NCBI GenBank assembly: GCA_012798275.1
Contig: JAAZNO010000460.1
Span: forward strand, 1-6,068
Source: Chloroflexota bacterium
GTDB taxonomy: Bacteria; Chloroflexota; Anaerolineae; B4-G1; SLSP01
Length of the DNA: 6,068 nucleotides
Direction of reading: 5' to 3'
Below, piece after piece: positions 1-4,118 of the stretch (positions are counted from its first letter, which is position 1; every line of letters starts with the position of its first letter). The notes beneath the pieces are model-generated. The model made no database searches and was not told where the DNA came from. It saw only the letters and a list, made by a program, of their open reading frames with translations. Made by a program: the position numbers and the translations under genes.

Positions 1-309
1 AAGAAGCAACCCAGCTACCGCATCGTGGTGGCCGAAGCCGCCTCGCCTCGCGACGGGAAAGCGGTGGAGGTGGTGGGCTTCTACAATCCTCGCACCGAGC
101 CGGAAACGTTGCAGATCATGGAGGAGCGCGCCCTGTATTGGCTCAGTGTAGGAGCACAGCCTAGCGACTCCGTCGCTCGCTTGCTGAAGCGCAGTGGCAC
201 GTTGGAGCGGTTGGCGCGCTTGCGGGCCGGAGAACCGTTGGAGGCGTTGGCTGCGGAAGCTGGGGGTGCTGCCCCCACCACAGTGACCTCAGACGCGCCG
301 GAAGCATAG
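1..309 (+). CDS. rpsP: 30S ribosomal protein S16, 5'-truncated by the window edge
   Basis: S16 is a small-subunit protein that binds 16S rRNA in the 5'/central region and helps 30S assembly. Reading from base 1, the frame is open for 102 codons to the TAG at 307-309. The S16 hallmarks are plain: KKQPSYRIVV at visible residues 1-10, SPRDGK, the GFYNP turn, and ALYWLSVGAQPSDSV followed by LLKRSG. About 11 N-terminal residues (the MVKIRL-type start strand) are missing upstream, so any start inside the window, such as the GTG at 25, is false. After the conserved core the protein runs on with an Ala/Glu-rich tail ending in APEA. The full product would be about 113 residues, somewhat longer than the common 80-90. 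It is the first gene of an rpsP-khpA-rimM run. The identification is secure; the true start is not visible. Confidence 0.97.
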   Translation, partial: KKQPSYRIVVAEAASPRDGKAVEVVGFYNPRTEPETLQIMEERALYWLSVGAQPSDSVARLLKRSGTLERLARLRAGEPLEALAAEAGGAAPTTVTSDAPEA

Positions 310-378
310 CTCTCCTGCCAGCATGTGTCGTTGGGTAGTGTGTGTCTCGGGGTATCCCTTTAACTCATCTAGCCATTG

Positions 379-387
379 AAGGAGGAA
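379..387 (+). promoter_or_regulatory. Strong Shine-Dalgarno for khpA
   Basis: AAGGAGGAA lies 5 nt before the ATG at 393 and is a near-perfect anti-16S match. It fixes the khpA start at 393 and rules out the longer in-frame reading from 342. It is the strongest ribosome binding site in the window. Confidence 0.85.
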
Positions 388-392
388 CCGCA

Positions 393-629
393 ATGTCCAA
401 GGTCAAGGATCTGGTCGAGTACATCGTAACAGCACTGGCTGACAATCCCGATGCGGTCCAGGTTTCCGAAATTGAGGGGGAGACCTCAATCGTCTTGGAG
501 GTCCGGGTTGCACCGGACGACATGGGGCGGATGATTGGGCGTGAGGGGCGGACCATCAATTCGATGCGTTCACTCGCCCGGGTCTTGGGCGCCAAGACCG
601 GCAAAAAGGTGACGCTGGAGATTGTATGA
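393..629 (+). CDS. khpA: KhpA, small KH-domain RNA-binding protein
   Basis: This 78-residue protein is almost entirely one type II KH domain, the usual size for KhpA (YlqC/YloQ-neighbour family, formerly UPF0109). The KH signature is present: VAPDDMGRMIGREGRTI at residues 39-55, with the GxxG loop G-R-E-G at 49-52 that contacts single-stranded RNA. The helix NSMRSLARVLGAK follows. In Firmicutes, KhpA pairs with KhpB (EloR/Jag) as a global RNA chaperone affecting cell division; whether that holds here is inference. The start at 393 is chosen from the strong upstream Shine-Dalgarno and from family length. The gene sits between rpsP and rimM, the conserved location for this family, which supports a role tied to ribosome or RNA metabolism. 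Nothing is missing or odd. Confidence 0.95.
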   Translation: MSKVKDLVEYIVTALADNPDAVQVSEIEGETSIVLEVRVAPDDMGRMIGREGRTINSMRSLARVLGAKTGKKVTLEIV

Positions 630-662
630 CGGGGGCTGCCTCGCCCGTGCAGGATCATCGTT

Positions 663-667
663 GGAGG
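663..667 (+). promoter_or_regulatory. Shine-Dalgarno for rimM
   Basis: GGAGG (inside TTGGAGG, 661-667) stands 7 nt before the ATG at 675 and supports that start for rimM. Confidence 0.8.
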
Positions 668-674
668 CTCAGGG

Positions 675-1211
675 ATGCCGGATAAGCAACCTGAGCCTCG
701 TTATTTGGCCGTCGGCCGCATTTTGCGGCCGCACGGCATTGCCGGTGAGCTGCGGGTAGAAATCCTCACTGACTACCCGGACCGGTTGACGCGGTTGCGG
801 CATCTGTACGTAGGCCCGACGTACCGCCGGTACGCCGTGACCTCGGTGCGCTTTCATCAGGGCCTGGCGTTGTTGCGCTTTGCCGGGGTCACCGATCGGA
901 ACGCGGCCGAGCTGTTGCGGGGACAGTTCGTCTGGGTCGCCCTGGCGGAGGCGATTCCCCTCGAAGAGGGCGAGTATTACTTGCACCAACTGCTGGGGAT
1001 GCAGGTCAGCACGGAAGAAGGGGAACTCCTGGGTGAAATCGTGGAGGTCCTCGACATGCCGGCCGCCAATGACGTGTACGTCGTGCACGGGTTGCGCGGC
1101 GAGGTGTTGATTCCGGCCATCCGCGAGGTGATCCTCTCGATGGATTTGGAAACACGGCAGATGGTCATTCGCCCTTTGCCCGGGCTGTTATCCAATCCCG
1201 AAGAAGCCTGA
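675..1211 (+). CDS. rimM: Ribosome maturation factor RimM
   Basis: RimM binds ribosomal protein S19 and the 3' major (head) domain of 16S rRNA during late 30S maturation in the cytoplasm. The product has 178 residues, within the normal range. The N-terminal RimM barrel begins with LAVGRILRPHGIAGELRV (residues 11-28), the family signature. The C-terminal PRC-barrel starts near residue 99 with GEYYLHQLLGMQV and ends with LIPAIREVILSMDL and the closing PLPGLL strand. The YY pair at 101-102 matches the conserved aromatic pair thought to be needed for S19 binding. The ATG at 675 has a good Shine-Dalgarno and follows khpA by 45 nt. In many bacteria rimM is followed by trmD and rplS; here the next gene is dprA. 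Identification is firm. Confidence 0.97.
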   Translation: MPDKQPEPRYLAVGRILRPHGIAGELRVEILTDYPDRLTRLRHLYVGPTYRRYAVTSVRFHQGLALLRFAGVTDRNAAELLRGQFVWVALAEAIPLEEGEYYLHQLLGMQVSTEEGELLGEIVEVLDMPAANDVYVVHGLRGEVLIPAIREVILSMDLETRQMVIRPLPGLLSNPEEA

Positions 1212-1238
1212 CCGGCACAGGGGCGGCCTTCGAAGGGG

Positions 1239-1244
1239 AAAGGA
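1239..1244 (+). promoter_or_regulatory. Shine-Dalgarno for dprA
   Basis: AAAGGA, within a purine-rich stretch from 1233, lies 8 nt before the ATG at 1253. It is moderate in strength and supports the chosen start. Confidence 0.6.
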
Positions 1245-1252
1245 CGCTTCTC

Positions 1253-2362
1253 ATGGATGACCTGCGCTACTGGTTGGGGTTCAATCTGGTGCGGGGGATC
1301 GGCCCGGTGCGTTTGCGTGCCCTGCTGAGCGCGTTCGGCGACGTGCAAACGGCCTGGGAGGCTCCCGAAGCCGAGCTGCGCAGGGTGGGGCTCGATCAAC
1401 GCACGTTGCAGAACCTGCTGCAGGCGCGGCGCCAGGTGGACCTGGAGCAGCTGCAGCGCAAGGTCGAGGCGGCGGGAGTGCAGGTGCTCACGTGGGAAGA
1501 GGCGGCGTATCCGGCACTGCTCCAGCAGCTTGTGGATGCGCCGCCCGTGTTGTTTGTCAAGGGCGAGCTCACCCCGTCCGACGAATGGGCCGTGGCGCTG
1601 GTCGGCACGCGGAAGCCGACGGCCTACGGGCGCGAGGCGGCGCGACTGCTGGCGACGGAGCTGGCGCGCAACGGCGTCACGGTCGTCAGCGGACTGGCGC
1701 GCGGCATAGACGGCATCGCACATCAGGCGGCCCTGGATGCGGGTGGACGCACCCTCGCGGTCATGGGCAGCGGCCTTGACGAAATTTATCCTCAAGAGCA
1801 TCGCGCGTTGGCGGAACGGATTGCCGCCAATGGCGCCTTGCTCAGCGATTATCCCCTGGGCACTCGCCCTGAAGCGACCAATTTCCCGCCGCGCAATCGC
1901 ATCATCAGCGGGTTGAGTCTGGGCGTCGTCGTCGTGGAGGCGGGGCTGACGAGCGGGGCGTTGATCACCGCGGATTTTGCTGCCGATCAGGGGCGGGAGG
2001 TTTTCGCCGTGCCGGGGAGCATCCTCGGGACGGCCTCGGCGGGCTGCAACCGGTTGTTGCGGGACGGCGCCCACGTGGTCACCGAAGTCGGCGACATTCT
2101 GGAGACGCTCTCCCTCGATCAACTGGCCGCCAAGCAGGCCGCCCGCGAGGTGTTGCCGGCCAATCCGACCGAGGCGAAAGTGTTGGCGCAGCTCTCGGTG
2201 GAGCCAGCTTATGTGGACGATGTGGCACGCGGCGCCGGCCTGCCCGTAGAGACCGTCAGCAGCGCGTTGGTGATGATGGAGCTGAAGGGCATGGTGCGCC
2301 AGGTGGGGATGCTCCAGTATGTCGTGGCGCGGGAGCCTGAAGAGCCCTATTCGATTGCATGA
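1253..2362 (+). CDS. dprA: DNA-processing protein DprA (Smf), RecA loader for transforming DNA
   Basis: DprA binds incoming single-stranded DNA in the cytoplasm and loads RecA onto it during natural transformation. It is also widespread in bacteria not known to be competent. The 369-residue protein shows the three-part layout. An N-terminal helix-hairpin-helix/SAM-like region covers about 1-75, with NLVRGIGPVRLRALL. The Rossmann-like DNA-binding core includes VGTRKPTAYGREAA (from V117), SGLARGIDGIAHQAAL (146-161), NFPPRNRIISGLS (from N210), the VVEAGLTSGALITA segment around E229, VFAVPGSI and GCNRLLRDGAHVV. A C-terminal winged-helix domain spans about 302-360 (PTEAKVLAQL to MLQYVV). All Rossmann motifs are intact. 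The gene follows rimM by 41 nt and overlaps the HD gene by 4 bp, so it is probably co-transcribed with both. It does not directly precede topA as in many bacteria. Confidence 0.97.
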   Translation: MDDLRYWLGFNLVRGIGPVRLRALLSAFGDVQTAWEAPEAELRRVGLDQRTLQNLLQARRQVDLEQLQRKVEAAGVQVLTWEEAAYPALLQQLVDAPPVLFVKGELTPSDEWAVALVGTRKPTAYGREAARLLATELARNGVTVVSGLARGIDGIAHQAALDAGGRTLAVMGSGLDEIYPQEHRALAERIAANGALLSDYPLGTRPEATNFPPRNRIISGLSLGVVVVEAGLTSGALITADFAADQGREVFAVPGSILGTASAGCNRLLRDGAHVVTEVGDILETLSLDQLAAKQAAREVLPANPTEAKVLAQLSVEPAYVDDVARGAGLPVETVSSALVMMELKGMVRQVGMLQYVVAREPEEPYSIA

Positions 2363-2925
2363 ACGCTCAAGCCCTCCCCTATTTTGAGATCATCCACAAA
2401 TATATCCCCCCGAATTCGCTGACGTATGCCTATTACCTGCCGCATGTGGCCGCGGTGACGGCCAAGGCGTTGCGCATCGCCTATCGCCTGGGGCTTGATG
2501 CGACGCAACGCCGTTTCATCGAGGAGGCTGCGATGCTGCATGATATTGGCATCGTCCGCGTCCACGCGCCGGACATGGGCTGCACGGGGGAGCTGCCGTA
2601 CATCACCCACATCCTCGAGGGCCGCCGCATTTTGGAAGCTGAGGGGTTGCCTCGTCACGCGCTGGTGGCCGAGCGGCATGTGGGGGTGGGGCTTACCCAA
2701 GAGGAAATCGTGAGCCAGGGTCTGCCGTTGCCGGCGGCCGATATTTTCCCGGAGTCGCTCGAAGAGACGCTCATCAGCTGGGCGGATCTCTTCTTCAGCA
2801 AATCGCCGGGCGAGCTGTGGCGTGAACGATCTGTGGCCGAAGCGCGGCAGCACGTCGCGCGATGGGGCGAGCGTCCCCTGGCGCTCTTCGACGCCTGGCG
2901 GGCTCGTTTTGAGGAGGCTACGTGA
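2359..2925 (+). CDS. HD-domain phosphohydrolase (HDIG type), function unknown
   Basis: This 188-residue soluble protein belongs to the HD metal-dependent phosphohydrolase superfamily (COG1418-like). It resembles a family of roughly 180-residue HDIG proteins found in several phyla whose substrate is not established. Visible candidate metal ligands are H29, H61-D62 within AAMLHDIG (57-64), H84 in PYITHILEG, H107 in AERHVGVGL, and D143 in ISWADLFFSK. This H...HD...H...H...D pattern suggests a two-metal phosphatase or phosphodiesterase; that is inference. There is no signal peptide or membrane segment. The ATG at 2359 overlaps the dprA stop (ATGA). No good Shine-Dalgarno precedes it (only GAAGAG at 2339-2344, 14 nt away), so expression probably depends on translational coupling from dprA. 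Its stop overlaps the next gene's GTG. A nucleotide or cyclic dinucleotide substrate is possible but unproven. Confidence 0.9.
   Translation: MNAQALPYFEIIHKYIPPNSLTYAYYLPHVAAVTAKALRIAYRLGLDATQRRFIEEAAMLHDIGIVRVHAPDMGCTGELPYITHILEGRRILEAEGLPRHALVAERHVGVGLTQEEIVSQGLPLPAADIFPESLEETLISWADLFFSKSPGELWRERSVAEARQHVARWGERPLALFDAWRARFEEAT
2911..2917 (+). promoter_or_regulatory. Shine-Dalgarno for the guanylyltransferase gene, inside the HD gene
   Basis: GAGGAGG is embedded in the last codons of the HD gene, just before the GTG at 2922. Together with the GTGA stop/start overlap it supports the unusual GTG start over the internal ATG at 2949. Confidence 0.7.
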
Positions 2926-4004
2926 ACGAACACTTGTATGCCCTGATCATGGCCGGGGGCGGGGGGACGCGCCTGTGGCCCCTGAGCCGCCGGCGCCATC
3001 CCAAACAGATGTTGACGCTGGTCGGCGATCGCAGCATGTTCCGGCTGGCAGTCGAGCGATTGCGTCCCCTCTTGCCGCCGGAGCGGATTCTGGTGGTGAC
3101 TGCCGCCGAGCAGGTGGCGCCGCTCGTGGAGCAGGTCCCCGAACTGCCGGAGGCGAATTTCATCGTCGAGCCGCTGGGACGCGGGACGGCGCCTTGCATT
3201 GGACTGGCGGCCCTGCATTTGCAGCGGCGCGATCCGCAGGCGGTGATGGCGGTTCTCACGGCGGATCATTACATCCGTCGCGTCGAGACATTCCGCGCGG
3301 TGTTGCAGGCCGCGAGCCGCGTCGCGGAAGAAGGCTATTTGGTCACGCTCGGCATCGAGCCGACCTACCCGGCGACCGGCTACGGCTACATTCGGCGCGG
3401 CGAGCGCCTCACGGACGTGGACGGCTTCTCCGCGTTCCGCGTAGCGCAATTCACCGAGAAGCCCGACGCTGAGACGGCGCTGCAATTCCTGGCGGCGGGC
3501 GATTACGCCTGGAACAGCGGCATGTTCGTCTGGCGGGTGGCGCGGATCATGGAGGAATTCGCCCGCTGGATGCCCGATTTCGCGGCGACGCTGGCGCTCC
3601 TGGAACGCACGTTGGCGACGCCGGATTACGCGCCAACCCTGGAGCGCCTCTGGCCCGCCGTCGCCAAACAGACCATTGATTATGGCATCATGGAAAAAAC
3701 GGCACATGCGGCGGTTCTTCCCGTGGATCTGGGCTGGTCCGATGTGGGCGCCTGGCCCGCGGTGATGGAGTTGCACACGCCTGATGGGCAGGGGAATGTG
3801 CTGCGGGGGGACGTCCTGGCGCTGGACACCGCCGATTCGATGGTGTTTTCCGGCGCTGACCGGTTGATCGCGGCCATTGGCCTGCGGGACCTCATCATTG
3901 TGGACAGCGGCGATGTCACCCTCGTGGCGACGCGCGAGCAGGCGGAACGGGTGCGCGAGATCGTCGAAGCGCTGCAGCGCCAGGGGCGGGACCGTCTGTT
4001 GTGA
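2922..4004 (+). CDS. manC: Mannose-1-phosphate guanylyltransferase (GDP-mannose pyrophosphorylase)
   Basis: The enzyme makes GDP-mannose from mannose-1-phosphate and GTP in the cytoplasm, supplying mannose for glycans, glycolipids or mannose-based solutes. The 360-residue protein is the single-domain form, without the phosphomannose isomerase domain of the long bifunctional ManC/AlgA proteins. The nucleotidyltransferase signature MAGGGGTRLWPLSRRRHPKQ occupies 10-29. Other hallmarks are EPLGRGTAPCIGLAAL (from E83), LTADHYI (112-118), FTEKPD (177-182, with the sugar-binding Lys), WNSGMFVW (197-204), DYGIMEK (253-259) and DLGWSDVGAW (269-278). Position 88 is Gly where many homologues read GRNTAP. 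The GTG start at 2922 is preferred because starting at the ATG at 2949 would delete the first beta strand before the GGGG loop. The gene overlaps the HD gene by 4 bp, so the two are probably co-translated. Substrate specificity for mannose over another hexose phosphate is inferred from motifs. No terminator is visible after it. Confidence 0.93.
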   Translation: MNEHLYALIMAGGGGTRLWPLSRRRHPKQMLTLVGDRSMFRLAVERLRPLLPPERILVVTAAEQVAPLVEQVPELPEANFIVEPLGRGTAPCIGLAALHLQRRDPQAVMAVLTADHYIRRVETFRAVLQAASRVAEEGYLVTLGIEPTYPATGYGYIRRGERLTDVDGFSAFRVAQFTEKPDAETALQFLAAGDYAWNSGMFVWRVARIMEEFARWMPDFAATLALLERTLATPDYAPTLERLWPAVAKQTIDYGIMEKTAHAAVLPVDLGWSDVGAWPAVMELHTPDGQGNVLRGDVLALDTADSMVFSGADRLIAAIGLRDLIIVDSGDVTLVATREQAERVREIVEALQRQGRDRLL

Positions 4005-4014
4005 ACGGGCGCAC

Positions 4015-4043
4015 TTGACAGTTTTGCCGCTTTCCTTTATGAT
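4015..4043 (+). promoter_or_regulatory. Near-consensus sigma70-type promoter for topA
   Basis: TTGACA (4015-4020) is a perfect -35 box. It is followed after exactly 17 nt by TATGAT (4038-4043), a 5/6 match to the -10 consensus. Transcription would begin around 4050, giving a leader of about 69 nt before the topA ATG at 4119. The site lies in the widest gap of the window, 10 bp after the manC stop. No comparable site is visible in the other gaps, so topA probably starts a new transcription unit. No operator repeat is evident over the boxes. Confidence 0.85.
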
Positions 4044-4047
4044 GCGC

Positions 4048-4106
4048 GCCGTCGGGGTTATGGTAGCACATGAGGAGTTGCGCCGCGGCGTGTTCGGCCC
4101 GACGCG
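4048..4106 (+). other. Potential hairpin in the topA leader
   Basis: CGTCGGG (4050-4056) is complementary to CCCGACG (4098-4104). The pairing can be lengthened by two base pairs, 4047-4048 with 4105-4106, if C4049 bulges. The enclosed segment holds the 10-bp perfect palindrome CGCCGCGGCG (4081-4090). The structure would start at the predicted transcript 5' end and stop directly before the ribosome binding site, a position where it could influence translation. A stem of this length can arise by chance in GC-rich DNA, and the long loop weakens it. Confidence 0.3.
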
Positions 4107-4112
4107 AAAGGA
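4107..4112 (+). promoter_or_regulatory. Shine-Dalgarno for topA
   Basis: AAAGGA lies 6 nt before the ATG at 4119. An in-frame TGA at 4071-4073 with no other start codon between it and 4119 leaves this ATG as the only plausible start. The N-terminal cysteine domain is therefore truly part of the protein. Confidence 0.8.
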
Positions 4113-4118
4113 AAGTGC

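Noticed and set aside
342..392. 17-residue N-terminal extension of khpA from 342
   Set aside because: The strong Shine-Dalgarno at 379-387 lies inside this stretch and points to the ATG at 393. The shorter form has the family length.
310..392. Promoter or regulatory RNA between rpsP and khpA
   Set aside because: I see no paired -35/-10 boxes with reasonable spacing and no convincing stem-loop in these 83 bases, only the khpA ribosome binding site.
629..648. Hairpin ACGGG...CCCGT after khpA as a terminator
   Set aside because: The stem is only 5 bp, no T-run follows, and the gap to rimM is 45 nt with the rimM Shine-Dalgarno close by. Read-through is more likely.
977..2122. Long (381-codon) open frame on the - strand across rimM/dprA
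   Set aside because: It lies antisense to two intact, well-recognised genes. Its translation is rich in Arg/Gln/His without family motifs, as expected for the reverse frame of GC-rich coding DNA.
2822..3472. 216-codon + strand frame overlapping the start of manC
   Set aside because: It is a +1 shadow of manC, low complexity and Arg/Gly-rich, with no motifs. manC in the other frame is unambiguous.
2655..3776. 373-codon open frame on the - strand across the HD gene and manC
   Set aside because: It is antisense to two genes with complete motif sets. It has no Shine-Dalgarno or recognisable domain and shows composition typical of a GC-rich shadow frame.
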